Numbered from the stretch's first letter, positions 35,480-45,747 are shown. The stretch: DNA of 64,000 nucleotides from Hoylesella timonensis 4401737 = DSM 22865 = JCM 15640 (GCF_000455445.1 NZ_HG417096.1:100947-164946), one strand, 5' to 3'. The notes: generated from the letters alone by a model not told the origin. Numbers and translations: made by a program.

Positions 35480-37447
35480 ATGGATATTCAGCAGCGCATG
35501 CGCAAATTGGTTGACAGGCTCAACCTCGCATCAGATAATTATTATGGTGGTAAGCCCGAACTAATGACCGACTATGAGTGGGATGCTCTGTTCGATGAGT
35601 TGAAGCAATTGGAAATGTCGAGTGGGGTAGTACTGCCTGATAGTCCTACCAATCGAGTCTCTGATGGCGAAATGAACGGTAAAAAAGAGGCACATGAGTT
35701 TCCTGCGCTCTCTCTTGCAAAGACAAAACAGCCTGCTGATTTGGTGAAATGGGCAGAAGGAAAGCCTGTTTGGTTGTCGTGGAAATTAGACGGTCTGACC
35801 TTGGTTGTTACTTATGATGGCGGAAAATTGTCCAAAGTGGTAACACGAGGAAATGGACATATTGGTACAAACATCACGCATTTAGCAAAGGCGATTGGCG
35901 GCATGCCTGCCACCATACCGTTCCAAGGTCATACAGTAATACGAGGTGAGGCTGTCATTTCGTATGCCGATTTTGAAATTTTTAATCTTGAATCTGACGA
36001 TGCGTATGCCAATCCTCGCAATTTAGCTTCTGGTTCTCTTACGTTGAAGGATGTCAAGGAGGTGGAACGACGCCACATACAATGGATTCCGTTTACATTG
36101 GTCTTTGTAGAGCAAGAAATTAAAACATGGGGCGAGCAGATGGATTGGCTTGAACAACAAGGTTTTCATCCTGTGGAACGAGAGCGCATCAATGAACCTT
36201 CCCTGCCTGTGGTTGAACAGGTGATTGAACATTGGACTGAGAAAGTAACCCAAAAAACAAATCCTTTCCCCGTTGACGGATTGGTAGTGGTGTTCGACGA
36301 CATTTCTTTTGCTGCTACAGGGTCGGTAACAGGGCATCACGCCACACGTGCTGGATTGGCTTTTAAGTGGCAAGACGAAGCTGCAACAACGACACTTCGC
36401 CATATAGAATGGTCGTGTGCTGCCTCCACCATTTCGCCAGTGGCAGTGTTTGCTCCCGTAGAGTTGGAGGGAACAACCGTGCAACGCGCCTCGCTCTGCA
36501 ACATTAGCGAGTGTAAGCGGTTAGGGATAGGTGGTCCTGGTAGTACGCTGTCGGTCATCAAAGCCAATAAGATTATCCCAAAAGTGATACGTGTCATCCA
36601 GTCGGTTGGTACATTCGATATACCGAAGAGTTGTCCAGTGTGCCACCACGAAGCTGTGGTGAAGGAGAGTGCTGTGAGTGGTACGCTTACTTTACACTGC
36701 ACCAACGAGGCATGTCCTGCAAAACAAATCAAAAAGTTTGACCGTCTTGTGTCCAAGGCGGGAATGAATATAGACGGCATCTCTGAGCAAACTTTGGACA
36801 AATTCATCAATCTTGGTTGGATAGAAACCTATGCGGATATTTATCGTTTGTCGGCACATGCCGCTGAATTGGCATTGTTAGAAGGCTTTGGTGAGAAGTC
36901 TATGCGTAACATGATGCAGTCCATAGAGAAGTCAAGGACAGTAGAAGCATGCCATTTCCTGTATGCGCTATCCATTCCTTTATGCGGTGTAGATGTTTGC
37001 AAACGACTGTTAGAGGCTTATCCTTTAGCAGAATTGATAAGTGTTGCCACCACAGCCACCTCTTTAGAGGCTTTTGCCCACATTCCTGGCATTGGTCCAG
37101 AAAAATCGGCTTCGCTTGTTACTTGGTTTCAAGACGATGCAAATCAACGAATTGTTAATGATTTATTGAGTGAAGTGCAAATCGAAGAACCGTCATTGCA
37201 GCCACAAGGTGCTCGTTGCCAAGGCATGACTTTTGTGATAACGGGCGATGTACATCATTATAAAAACCGTGCCGAACTGAAAAGTTACATCGAAAGTCAG
37301 GGCGGCAAGGTAACAGGTAGCGTGAGTAAGTCTACCACCTATCTTATCAATAATGATGTCAATTCCACTTCTGGTAAAAACAAAAAAGCCAAAGACTTAG
37401 GCATCTCTATCATGTCCGAAGATGAGTTTGTAGAGCGGTATGGATGA
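35480..37447 (+). CDS. Divergent NAD-dependent DNA ligase
   Basis: A 655-residue ligase with the full LigA layout: Ia-like NAD domain, adenylation domain with the nucleophile Lys in WLSWKLDGLTLV, motif III VIRGEAV, IV PFPVDGLVVVF, V RAGLAFKW, OB fold, four-Cys zinc finger (CPVC and CTNEACPAK), HhH region, and C-terminal BRCT domain. The usual TRGDGxxGEDVT is TRGNGHIGTNIT, so an Asp and a Glu-Asp pair are replaced. It seals nicks and may be a second, specialised ligase in this genome. The ATG at 35480 is preferred over the frame's 35378 TTG. Confidence 0.9.
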   Translation: MDIQQRMRKLVDRLNLASDNYYGGKPELMTDYEWDALFDELKQLEMSSGVVLPDSPTNRVSDGEMNGKKEAHEFPALSLAKTKQPADLVKWAEGKPVWLSWKLDGLTLVVTYDGGKLSKVVTRGNGHIGTNITHLAKAIGGMPATIPFQGHTVIRGEAVISYADFEIFNLESDDAYANPRNLASGSLTLKDVKEVERRHIQWIPFTLVFVEQEIKTWGEQMDWLEQQGFHPVERERINEPSLPVVEQVIEHWTEKVTQKTNPFPVDGLVVVFDDISFAATGSVTGHHATRAGLAFKWQDEAATTTLRHIEWSCAASTISPVAVFAPVELEGTTVQRASLCNISECKRLGIGGPGSTLSVIKANKIIPKVIRVIQSVGTFDIPKSCPVCHHEAVVKESAVSGTLTLHCTNEACPAKQIKKFDRLVSKAGMNIDGISEQTLDKFINLGWIETYADIYRLSAHAAELALLEGFGEKSMRNMMQSIEKSRTVEACHFLYALSIPLCGVDVCKRLLEAYPLAELISVATTATSLEAFAHIPGIGPEKSASLVTWFQDDANQRIVNDLLSEVQIEEPSLQPQGARCQGMTFVITGDVHHYKNRAELKSYIESQGGKVTGSVSKSTTYLINNDVNSTSGKNKKAKDLGISIMSEDEFVERYG

Positions 37448-37470
37448 GATAGCTGTGCTGTTGTAATGGG

Positions 37471-38220
37471 CTAAAATGTCCACTTGGTAGCTAAGGTTGG
37501 AATCGCATAGAACTTATTGTTTTGTCCTTTGGCATTCCAAACAAAATTGTTGCTTAGCTCAACCTCTCCACCAATACTTAGGTTGATATCGTTCCAACCT
37601 TTTAAGGTGTTTAGGTTCAGCCACAATTGGGGTTCGGACAGGAAGATGAACTTACCATTGACATTTGGGTGGTACCATACATCGCAGAAGCCACTGAACG
37701 TGAGTAGCCCTTTTGCAAGATTCATACCCCATACTTCGGTGAGCTGAAAGCTGTTGATGGAAGCCTGTCCCAAATGATTGTTTTTGAAAAAGTATTTATA
37801 CAGCAACTGAACAGAAAATGTTCTGGAGAAATTTCCGTTGTGCCAATTCCATGCACCACCAAGTAATGCGGCGTGTTGAAAGCGCGAAGCAAAATACGAG
37901 TTGTTCGTTCTGCTTGACGATAATCCGCCATTATATTCAGTATGGATGGCCCATTGCTTGTTGGTAGAGATGTTGAACTCGCGCGATATTTCCCAATATG
38001 CTCCCGTCATACCATCGGATTGTAAGTCGAGGTCGGTAAACATATAGGTGCTTCCCCATTTGTCGGGCTTGAACATTTCAATGGTAGCGGTTGCTGCAGG
38101 TCTGCTACTTAGGTCGTTGTAGAGCTGCTGCCCCCAATCATAGTGCAGCTGAATGTTTTGTGCTGTAGCCAATAAACTGAATCCTGCCAGTAGTAATGTT
38201 GTTAAACAGTTCTTTTTCAT
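37471..38220 (-). CDS. DUF5020-family outer-membrane protein (Tsx-like barrel)
   Basis: A 249-residue exported protein with a signal peptide (about 1-20, LLATAQ). Alternating hydrophobic strands and the GSTYMFTDLDLQSDG, GAYWEISREFN and TEYNGGLSSSRT blocks fit the DUF5020/nucleoside-specific channel (Tsx)-type barrel. The C-terminus ends ...TKWTF with a terminal Phe, as expected for an outer-membrane barrel. Its substrate is unknown; nucleosides are a guess from family. The start at 38220 opens the signal peptide. The gene diverges from trmD. Confidence 0.8.
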   Translation of the reverse strand: MKKNCLTTLLLAGFSLLATAQNIQLHYDWGQQLYNDLSSRPAATATIEMFKPDKWGSTYMFTDLDLQSDGMTGAYWEISREFNISTNKQWAIHTEYNGGLSSSRTNNSYFASRFQHAALLGGAWNWHNGNFSRTFSVQLLYKYFFKNNHLGQASINSFQLTEVWGMNLAKGLLTFSGFCDVWYHPNVNGKFIFLSEPQLWLNLNTLKGWNDINLSIGGEVELSNNFVWNAKGQNNKFYAIPTLATKWTF

Positions 38221-38378
38221 TGTTGTTATTTTATTTATAATTTTTAGTGAACGAGTTGGTAAAGGATGATTAACAGACTGAATGTCTTGATTTGAAACTT
38301 TACTTTTCCAACGGCAAAGATACAAAATCTTTCACATTATTTAAGAGATAGAGCATAGAAATATTAATCTTTTTTGTC

Positions 38379-38386
38379 TACTTTTG
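38379..38386 (+). promoter_or_regulatory. Promoter -7 element of trmD, giving a nearly leaderless mRNA
   Basis: TACTTTTG ends 7 bases before the trmD ATG at 38394. With the usual spacing of about 7 bases to the transcription start, the mRNA would begin at or very near the start codon. Confidence 0.5.
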
Positions 38387-38393
38387 TATAACT

Positions 38394-39074
38394 ATGAGAA
38401 TAGACATTATTACCATTCTGCCCGAGATGCTTGGGGGCTTTGTGAACGAATCCATTTTAGCACGTGCACAAAAGAAAGGTCTTGCGGAGATTTGTTTGCA
38501 TCAGTTGCGAGATTATACCACAGACAAGTGGCGTCGAGTAGACGATTATCCATATGGAGGTTTTGCTGGTATGGTGATGCAATGTGAGCCTATAGACCGT
38601 TGCATCTCGGCTTTGAAAGCGGAGAGAGACTACGATGAGGTGATTTTTACCTCTCCCGATGGCGAAAAATTTACACAATCGGTGGCTAACGACTTGTCTC
38701 TGAAAGGCAATATCATCATACTTTGCGGGCATTACAAGGGCATTGATCAGCGCATACGTGACCATCTCATTACGCGAGAGATAAGCATTGGCGACTATGT
38801 ACTCACGGGTGGAGAACTGGCAGCAGCTGTAATGACCGATACCATTGTTCGCCTTATTCCTGGAGTGATAGGGGATGAGCAAAGTGCATTGAGCGATTCA
38901 TTTCAAGACAACATGCTCTCCGCACCTATTTATACACGCCCTGCCGATTACAAGGGCTGGAAAGTTCCAGAAGTATTATTGAGCGGTAACGAGGCTGTTA
39001 TCAAGAGTTGGGAAATGGAACAGGCTTTGGAACGAACCAAACGCTTGCGTCCCGACCTATTAGAAAACACCTAA
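38394..39074 (+). CDS. trmD: tRNA (guanine-N1)-methyltransferase TrmD
   Basis: A 226-residue SPOUT methyltransferase that makes m1G37 in tRNAs reading CNN codons. It has [13 protein letters not shown] at the N-terminus, the [10 protein letters not shown] block, [12 protein letters not shown] (cofactor knot) and [17 protein letters not shown]. Normal length. A DUF805 gene follows 28 bases later. It is divergent from the DUF5020 gene. Confidence 0.97.
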   Translation: MRIDIITILPEMLGGFVNESILARAQKKGLAEICLHQLRDYTTDKWRRVDDYPYGGFAGMVMQCEPIDRCISALKAERDYDEVIFTSPDGEKFTQSVANDLSLKGNIIILCGHYKGIDQRIRDHLITREISIGDYVLTGGELAAAVMTDTIVRLIPGVIGDEQSALSDSFQDNMLSAPIYTRPADYKGWKVPEVLLSGNEAVIKSWEMEQALERTKRLRPDLLENT

Positions 39075-39102
39075 ACCTTTGTTATCCCAAAATCTATAAC
39101 CT

Positions 39103-39624
39103 ATGATGAATAAATTATTAGTACGACCACAACCTACCTTTCCTGAAGCTGTAAAAGAGGGATGCCAGCGCATTTTCGACTTTACAGGTCGAACACGCCG
39201 TTCGAGTTTTTGGTGGTTCATGTTGGCATATACCGTTTGTTATTTCTTCTTGACCAATGTTTGGAAAGCATTCTTTCCACTAATGCTCGCTGCTATTTTC
39301 GACTTGGGCATGATGTTTTTTGCACTCGCCGTTACCGTGCGACGCTTACAAGACCATGGATCCAGTAAATGGTGGGCGATTGTTAACTATTTGTCAATAA
39401 CGATTTACACCTTATATATATATGGTAGCGGGATTGGTGAGGCATTGGTGAACGTAAATTCCAGCGCAACACATTTGGCGAACGTTTACCAAGACCCAGT
39501 TTTCATGACTACACTTTCCGTTGCATTCATAACGGCTCTTATCACATTTGTGCTTTGTTTGCTCGATAGTCAGCCCAAGACCAATAAATATGGTGCGTCA
39601 CCCAAGTATGTTTTAGATTTATAA
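39103..39624 (+). CDS. DUF805 small membrane protein
   Basis: A 173-residue membrane protein with the DUF805 (YhaH/YhaI-like) start FDFTGRTRRSSFWWFML near residue 27, and three or four hydrophobic helices at about 40-65, 66-85, 92-112 and 138-160. The VRRLQDHGSSKWW loop matches the family's basic Arg-Leu-x-Asp motif. Function is not known; relatives act in the inner membrane. Two ATGs in a row open the frame. It lies 28 bases after trmD. Confidence 0.85.
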   Translation: MMNKLLVRPQPTFPEAVKEGCQRIFDFTGRTRRSSFWWFMLAYTVCYFFLTNVWKAFFPLMLAAIFDLGMMFFALAVTVRRLQDHGSSKWWAIVNYLSITIYTLYIYGSGIGEALVNVNSSATHLANVYQDPVFMTTLSVAFITALITFVLCLLDSQPKTNKYGASPKYVLDL

Positions 39625-39931
39625 TTACAAATATGTAATAGCTACTGCTAAATCAATGATATTAAAGTGATTGTCTCATTTACAGACTTAACACTCACTT
39701 GATTTGTTCTATAAGGTCCAAACTTATATAATATGGTTAGGCTTTTTTATACAATCCAGTTCATCATTTAATTTTCATTTTTCTACAATGATTCATGAGT
39801 TGCTCGCTTTCCCTTTTATATAGACTATTGTGCTAACTTGTAATTTGTTTAGAGTATTGATATTTGGAGAGGTGAAGAGTGGATAGTTTTATTTATTTTT
39901 ATATTTTTGCAAATAGTAAAATATATGCTGT
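39625..39931. other. AT-rich promoter region of the TolC exporter operon
   Basis: No gene is seen. TATTTTTGC at about 39901-39909 is the best -7 element for the tolC-type gene at 39932, giving a leader of some 15 bases. No regulator is encoded beside the operon. Confidence 0.4.
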
Positions 39932-41179
39932 ATGAAACAAAAAATATTTTTATTTCTATTATCTCTTATATCCTTAGAAGGTTTTGCGCAGCTTACGCTG
40001 GAGCGTTGTCATGAGTTGGCACGCGGGCAATATCCATTGATTAAGCAGTACGACTTGATTAATCAGAGCAAGCAATATACACTTGCTAATGCACTGTTGG
40101 CTTATGTTCCAGAAGTAAAATTCAGTTTTGGTGCCAATGGTTTTACCGATCCTATCAGCTCATCGCCCAAGATTGATGCTATGGGGATGGGAGATATGAA
40201 GAATTACCTGCTGAATGGTAGTATTCAAATCAACCAATTGATTTATGACGGTGGCGCTATTTCAGCACAAGGAAAACTCATAAAGGCTCAAGCAGAGGCA
40301 GATAAGAAACAATTGGATGTGCGCTTGTACGAAATTAACCAGCGTGTCGATCAACTGTATTTTGGCATTTTGATGATAGATGAACAAAGCAAACTGTTGA
40401 AGTTGTTGCAAAACGATTTGACTTTAAGTTTGAATACGGTTCAGTCCTTGATGAATGGAGGACTTGCTAATCAATCGGATGTGGATGCTGTAAAAGTTGA
40501 ACAGTTGCGGGCAGCTCAACAGGAAAGTAGCTTGCGCACATCTCGGAAATCCTATATCCAGATGCTTGGTTTGTTTATTGGTAAAGCTCTTGATGAGAAA
40601 ACGACATTGGAAAAGCCCACTCCACTACCTCTTTCCAAGCCTCAAGGTGTGCAGCGTCCTGAACTATCTTATTATGCGGCACAGCAAAACTTGCTCGATA
40701 CACAGCGAAAGTCGTTGACCGCTCGTCTTTTACCTCAATTAAGTGCTTTTGCGATGGGCATGTATCACAACAAAGTATTGGATATGATGAAACCGGCAAT
40801 GTTGGCTGGAGGTATTACGCTCTCTTGGAAAATCTCTCCTTTCTATACGCGTAAGAATGATTTGAGAAGCATAGAGACCAAGAAGTCTATGATTGATCAA
40901 GAGCGTGAAACCTTCTTATTCAATATTCATCTACAAAATGAAAAAGAGCAAAGTGTTGTCGAAGATTTGCGTGAAAAACTCAAACAAGATGATGAAATCA
41001 TCCGCTTGCGCGAAAATATTCATAGCGTATCCGTCACAAAGGTTCAAAACGGCATTCAAACCATCAATGAAATGTTGCGAGATGTGAATGCTGTCAATGA
41101 GGCACGTCAGCAAAAAAGCATCCATGAAATCCAACTCTTAGAGGCTATGTATCAGCTCAAAAACATCAATAATAATTAA
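39932..41179 (+). CDS. TolC-family outer-membrane efflux protein
   Basis: A 415-residue protein with a signal peptide (about 1-19, EGFAQ) and a TolC/OEP repeat structure: two long helical hairpins (about 95-215 and 270-400) with the LIYDGGAISAQGKLIKAQA and GLANQSDVDAVKVEQLRAAQ signatures. It would form the outer-membrane exit duct of the exporter encoded by the next four genes; HlyD starts 2 bases after its stop. Confidence 0.92.
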   Translation: MKQKIFLFLLSLISLEGFAQLTLERCHELARGQYPLIKQYDLINQSKQYTLANALLAYVPEVKFSFGANGFTDPISSSPKIDAMGMGDMKNYLLNGSIQINQLIYDGGAISAQGKLIKAQAEADKKQLDVRLYEINQRVDQLYFGILMIDEQSKLLKLLQNDLTLSLNTVQSLMNGGLANQSDVDAVKVEQLRAAQQESSLRTSRKSYIQMLGLFIGKALDEKTTLEKPTPLPLSKPQGVQRPELSYYAAQQNLLDTQRKSLTARLLPQLSAFAMGMYHNKVLDMMKPAMLAGGITLSWKISPFYTRKNDLRSIETKKSMIDQERETFLFNIHLQNEKEQSVVEDLREKLKQDDEIIRLRENIHSVSVTKVQNGIQTINEMLRDVNAVNEARQQKSIHEIQLLEAMYQLKNINNN

Positions 41180-41180
41180 T

Positions 41181-42074
41181 ATGAAAAAGATAGGCTTAAC
41201 CCTCATCAGCATCGTGGCACTCTTGTCTGGATGTTCTTCGAACGAACATCCATACGATGCGACAGGAATATTTGAAGCAACTGAAATCATCGTTTCCGCT
41301 GAACAAAATGGCAAATTACTCTTTTTGAATGTTCAGGAAGGGACAATGGTGGAAGAAAATCAGCAAGTAGGATTGATAGATACAGTTCAGTTGGCATTGA
41401 AAGCTCGCCAGGTAGGGGCAACTACGGCATCAATAGCGAATCAGAAACCAAATGTCAACAAGCAGATTGCAGCGCTGCAGCAACAATTACAGACTGCGGA
41501 AAAAGAAGAAAAACGTTTCGAAGAGTTAGTGAACAGTGGTGCAGCAAATCGTAAACAACTCGATGATGCCACATCGGCTGTAAATGTGTTGAGGCGACAA
41601 ATAGAGGCTCAAAGAACGGCATTGCACAGTGACAGACGTGCACTCAATTCCCAAATGAATGCCAACGATATCCAAAAGCGTCAGATTTTAGACCAGTTAG
41701 CGAAGTGTCATATTACGTCGCCCATTTCAGGAACCGTTTTGGAAAAGTATGCCGAGCAAGGCGAGTTCGCCACCATAGGAAAACCATTGTTTAAGGTGGC
41801 TGATATGAATAATGTCATTCTTCGGGCTTACGTGACCAATCAACAGTTGCAGCAAGTGAAGATAGGGCAGCAGGTTCAGGTCTTTAGCGATTACGGCAAT
41901 GAGCAACGTGAGACCTACCAAGGCAAGGTAGTGTGGATCTCACCTCGTTCTGAATTTACTCCTAAAACCATATTGACCGATGATGAACGTGCCGATCAAG
42001 TGTATGCCGTCAAGGTAGCCGTAAAAAATGATGGCAGAATTAAGATTGGTATGTATGGAGGCATGAAGCTTTAG
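41181..42074 (+). CDS. HlyD-family membrane fusion lipoprotein
   Basis: A 297-residue periplasmic adaptor: lipobox LLSGC with Cys18, biotinyl-lipoyl-like halves (about 40-75 and 180-215), a coiled-coil hairpin (about 85-170, e.g. AALQQQLQTAEKEEKRFEEL), and a beta-barrel domain ending IKIGMYGGMKL. It links the inner-membrane ABC transporter to the TolC protein. The layout matches YbhG of the YbhFSR exporter. It is followed by the ATPase gene after 5 bases. Confidence 0.92.
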   Translation: MKKIGLTLISIVALLSGCSSNEHPYDATGIFEATEIIVSAEQNGKLLFLNVQEGTMVEENQQVGLIDTVQLALKARQVGATTASIANQKPNVNKQIAALQQQLQTAEKEEKRFEELVNSGAANRKQLDDATSAVNVLRRQIEAQRTALHSDRRALNSQMNANDIQKRQILDQLAKCHITSPISGTVLEKYAEQGEFATIGKPLFKVADMNNVILRAYVTNQQLQQVKIGQQVQVFSDYGNEQRETYQGKVVWISPRSEFTPKTILTDDERADQVYAVKVAVKNDGRIKIGMYGGMKL

Positions 42075-42079
42075 TTGTG

Positions 42080-43549
42080 ATGAACGCTATTGAAGTAAAC
42101 CACGTCAGCAAACAATATGGTCGTGTCCAGGCGCTTGATGATGTTTCTATCAGGGTCAATCAAGGCGAAATCTTTGGTTTGATAGGTCCAGATGGAGCTG
42201 GCAAGACCTCACTTTTTCGTATCATGGCAACGCTCTTGTTGCCCGATGCGGGTACTGTGAGTATTGACGGTTGCGATGTGGCGCAACAATATAAAACCAT
42301 TCGGCAGCGTGTGGGTTATATGCCAGGGAAATTTTCGCTGTATCAAGATTTAACCGTAGAAGAGAACTTAAAGTTCTTTGCTGACTTATTTGGTACTACC
42401 GTCGAAGAGGGATATGAAAGTGTCAAGGCAATCTATTCACAGATAGAGCCTTTCAAACATCGAAAGGCAGGTGCATTGTCGGGCGGAATGAAGCAAAAGT
42501 TGGCACTTTCGTGCGCCTTAATTCATCAACCTCGAGTGCTCTTCCTCGACGAGCCCACAACAGGCGTCGACCCCGTATCGCGCAAAGAGTTGTGGGAGAT
42601 GTTGAAAACGTTGAAACAAAGAAACATCACGATTGTAGCTGCTACGCCTTATTTGGACGAAATTAAGTGTTGCGAACGTGTTGCCTTCTTAGATGAAGGG
42701 AAGGTGAGAGCAGTAGATACTGCTGAAAACATCCTCACTCAATTTGCTGATGTGTTCAATCCAAAGGGATTACAACACCAACAATCGGCTGCTGATGCTG
42801 CAACCTCTGATATAGAAGAGGTGATAACCGTCAATCATTTGGTCAAGGCTTTTGGGGATTTCCGTGCCGTTGATGACATCTCTTTCAGTGTTCGTCGTGG
42901 AGAAATCTTTGGCTTTTTAGGAGCGAATGGAGCTGGTAAGACAACCGCCATGCACATGTTAACAGGACTCAACAAACCCACCAGTGGTACAGGAACAGTG
43001 GCAGGGTATGATATACGGAAGCAATCTGGAGAAATCAAAAAGCACATTGGTTATATGAGTCAACGATTCTCGTTGTATGAGGATATGACGGTGGCACAGA
43101 ACATCAAGCTTTTTGGAGGAATTTATGGAATGCCACCACAGCTCATCGAACGTAAGTTGGATGAGTTGTTGCAACGGTTAAATTTTACAGCACATCGCAA
43201 CTCATTGGTAGCATCCTTGCCACTGGGCTGGAAACAGAAGATTGCTTTTTCGGTAAGTATCTTCCACGAGCCCGAAGTGGTGTTTTTAGATGAGCCTACA
43301 GGTGGGGTAGATCCTGCAACACGGCGGCAGTTTTGGGAGTTGATATACGATGCTTCGGCAAGAGGAATCACCGTATTCGTCACCACTCATTATATGGATG
43401 AAGCAGAATACTGTGACCGAATATCCATCATGGTAGACGGAAAAATCCGTGCCATGGGTACCCCCAAAGAGTTAAAGCAGACGTATCAACTTGAGAGTAT
43501 GGACGAAGTGTTTACCCTTTTAGCGCGTGAAGCTACCCGTGGGGAATAA
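42080..43549 (+). CDS. ABC transporter ATPase with two fused nucleotide-binding domains (YbhF-like)
   Basis: A 489-residue cytoplasmic ATPase with two full NBDs. NBD1 (about 1-230): GPDGAGKTS, signature LSGGMKQK, LFLDEPTTGVDP. NBD2 (about 250-485): GANGAGKTT, a variant signature LPLGWKQK in place of LSGGxxQ, and VFLDEPTGGVDP. That pattern is also seen in YbhF. It powers the two ABC-2 permeases encoded next. A GTG at 42077 is the alternative start; the adjacent ATG is preferred. Confidence 0.93.
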   Translation: MNAIEVNHVSKQYGRVQALDDVSIRVNQGEIFGLIGPDGAGKTSLFRIMATLLLPDAGTVSIDGCDVAQQYKTIRQRVGYMPGKFSLYQDLTVEENLKFFADLFGTTVEEGYESVKAIYSQIEPFKHRKAGALSGGMKQKLALSCALIHQPRVLFLDEPTTGVDPVSRKELWEMLKTLKQRNITIVAATPYLDEIKCCERVAFLDEGKVRAVDTAENILTQFADVFNPKGLQHQQSAADAATSDIEEVITVNHLVKAFGDFRAVDDISFSVRRGEIFGFLGANGAGKTTAMHMLTGLNKPTSGTGTVAGYDIRKQSGEIKKHIGYMSQRFSLYEDMTVAQNIKLFGGIYGMPPQLIERKLDELLQRLNFTAHRNSLVASLPLGWKQKIAFSVSIFHEPEVVFLDEPTGGVDPATRRQFWELIYDASARGITVFVTTHYMDEAEYCDRISIMVDGKIRAMGTPKELKQTYQLESMDEVFTLLAREATRGE

Positions 43550-43567
43550 CGTAATGGGAAAGACATC

Positions 43568-44662
43568 ATGAATCAATTTATATCATTTGTTATCAAAGAG
43601 ACCAAACACATTGTGCGTGATCGCCGCATAATGCTCATCTTGTTTGGTGTGCCTGTTGTAATGATGCTTATTTTTGGTTTTGCCATTACTACCGATGTTC
43701 GTAATGTAAAGGTGACCGTGGTTACGGCTGTGATGAATCCACGTATTCAGCAGGTTGTTCAACGCATCGATGCTTCAGAATATTTTGTGGTCACACACAC
43801 AGTGAGTAACACACAGGAAGCTAAACAACTCTTAGCCGATCATCAAGCAGACATGGCAATTGTGTTCTCAAATGATTTTGCCAATGAGCGATACAGTGAG
43901 CAAGCAAATGTTCAGTTTTTAGTAGATTATACCGATCCCAACATGGCTGAACAGCGCGTTTCTTATATTCAGCAGATAATCATGGACGAGTTGCGTAGTC
44001 AGCAAACAGTTCAGCAACAAGCGATAGCCAACACCAAGCTACTCTATAATCCGCAGATGAAGAGTGCCTACAACTTTGTACCAGGTATCATGGGAATGCT
44101 TTTGATGTTGATATGTGCTATGATGACCTCGGTGAGTATTGTACGTGAAAAGGAAAGAGGAACGATGGAAGTACTTTTGGTATCGCCAGTCAAGCCTTTG
44201 TATATTATGATAGCTAAGACGGTTCCATATTTTGTGCTTTCCATCTTTATTCTCATTAGTATTTTACTCATTTCAAAGTTTATCCTGGCTGTACCCATAG
44301 AGGGTAGCGTCATCACCATTTTGGCAGTTTCACTGTTGTATATTGTTTTGGCATTGGCATTGGGTATGCTTATTAGTGTTGTATCCCAAACACAGGTGGT
44401 AGCCCTATTGATATCGGGAATGCTGCTGATTATGCCGAGTACCATGCTCTCTGGAATGATTTATCCCATTGAGAGTATGCCCACCGTTATTCAATATATC
44501 TCAACAATTGTTCCCACCCGTTGGTATGTGTCGGCTATCAAAAAAGTGATGATTATGGGCGTTGGAGTGAACATGATTTACGAAGAACTCATTATCATGT
44601 TAGGAATGACTTTATTGTTTTTAGGCATTGCCTTGAAAAAGTTTAAAATCAGGTTGTCATGA
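43568..44662 (+). CDS. ABC-2 type permease (YbhS-like)
   Basis: A 364-residue inner-membrane permease: one N-terminal helix (about 20-42), a periplasmic domain (about 43-170), then five or six C-terminal helices (about 175-355), typical of ABC-2 exporters (YbhR/YbhS). The motif REKERGTMEVLLVSPVKP is the family's cytoplasmic coupling loop. It overlaps the next permease gene by 4 bases (ATGA), so the two are translated together and probably form a heterodimer. Confidence 0.9.
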   Translation: MNQFISFVIKETKHIVRDRRIMLILFGVPVVMMLIFGFAITTDVRNVKVTVVTAVMNPRIQQVVQRIDASEYFVVTHTVSNTQEAKQLLADHQADMAIVFSNDFANERYSEQANVQFLVDYTDPNMAEQRVSYIQQIIMDELRSQQTVQQQAIANTKLLYNPQMKSAYNFVPGIMGMLLMLICAMMTSVSIVREKERGTMEVLLVSPVKPLYIMIAKTVPYFVLSIFILISILLISKFILAVPIEGSVITILAVSLLYIVLALALGMLISVVSQTQVVALLISGMLLIMPSTMLSGMIYPIESMPTVIQYISTIVPTRWYVSAIKKVMIMGVGVNMIYEELIIMLGMTLLFLGIALKKFKIRLS

Positions 44663-45747
44663 CACTGCGTTATCTTATACAGAAAGAGTTTATCCAAATT
44701 CGGAACAATCCATTTATTCCGAAGCTCATCTTATTCTTTCCTATTGCCATTATGCTTATCTTTCCATGGATAACCAATTTGGAAGTGAAGAATATCTACA
44801 TCTCTGTGGTAGATAATGATCACAGCACCTTGTCTCAGTGTTTAGTACAACGCTTGCAAGCTTCACCTTATTTTAAGTTTACGGGTACAGCTCCAACATA
44901 TCCTATTGCCTTACAGCAGATTGAACGTAATGATGCTGATATAGTATTAGTCATTCCTCCCAACTATGAACGAAATCAAGTGATTGGAAATCCGCAACCA
45001 GTTCTCATTGCAGCGAATGCCGTGAATGGGACAAAAGGCGGTATGGGTTCGTCTTATGTGGCTAATATCGTAAATCAAAATTTGCAGGACTTACAAATCA
45101 AGCCAATGAAGTCACCCTTTTCAACTTTGGCTTTGTTCAATCCACATAAGAACTACAAACTTTTTATGATACCCGCTCTGATGACACTGGTGCTCATTAT
45201 GCTTTGTGGATTCCTATTGGCTTTGAATATTGTGAGTGAGAAAGAGAAGGGAACGATTGAACAAATGAATGTTACGCCTGTGAGCAAATTGCAATTCATC
45301 TTGTCCAAAATGATTCCTTATTGGTTCATCTCCATGTTTGTTCTTACAGAGTGTATTTTGTTAGCATGGATGGTTTATGGCATTTATCCAGTTGGGAATA
45401 TCAGTTTGATTTATCTCTTGTCCATGATGATGGCGCTTATATTTAGCGGAATCGGTCTGATTATCTCTAATTACAGTGACGCAATGCAAGAGGCCATGTT
45501 CGTGATGTTCTTCATTATTATGTTTGTTATGTTGCTCAGTGGCTTGTTTACTCCAGTGTCGAGTATGCCCGATTGGGCACGCAGCATGACTATCATCAAC
45601 CCGGTTACCTATTATATTGACGGGATGCGAACTGTCTTTATTAGGGGAGGCGACTTTGCAGGGATAGCAGAAAATACGTTTATCTTAATGATTTTTGCCG
45701 TTGTTATAGATGTGTGGGCGGTGATAAGCTATAAAAAGATTAATTAG
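44659..45747 (+). CDS. ABC-2 type permease (YbhR-like)
   Basis: A 362-residue partner of the preceding permease with the same layout. N-terminal helix about 20-42, periplasmic domain about 45-170, then about six helices to the C-terminus. SEKEKGTIEQMNVTPVSKLQ is the coupling-loop motif. It is the last gene of a five-gene exporter. In E. coli the YbhFSR system is tied to drug, Na/Li or heat tolerance; the cargo here is not known. Confidence 0.9.
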   Translation: MTLRYLIQKEFIQIRNNPFIPKLILFFPIAIMLIFPWITNLEVKNIYISVVDNDHSTLSQCLVQRLQASPYFKFTGTAPTYPIALQQIERNDADIVLVIPPNYERNQVIGNPQPVLIAANAVNGTKGGMGSSYVANIVNQNLQDLQIKPMKSPFSTLALFNPHKNYKLFMIPALMTLVLIMLCGFLLALNIVSEKEKGTIEQMNVTPVSKLQFILSKMIPYWFISMFVLTECILLAWMVYGIYPVGNISLIYLLSMMMALIFSGIGLIISNYSDAMQEAMFVMFFIIMFVMLLSGLFTPVSSMPDWARSMTIINPVTYYIDGMRTVFIRGGDFAGIAENTFILMIFAVVIDVWAVISYKKIN

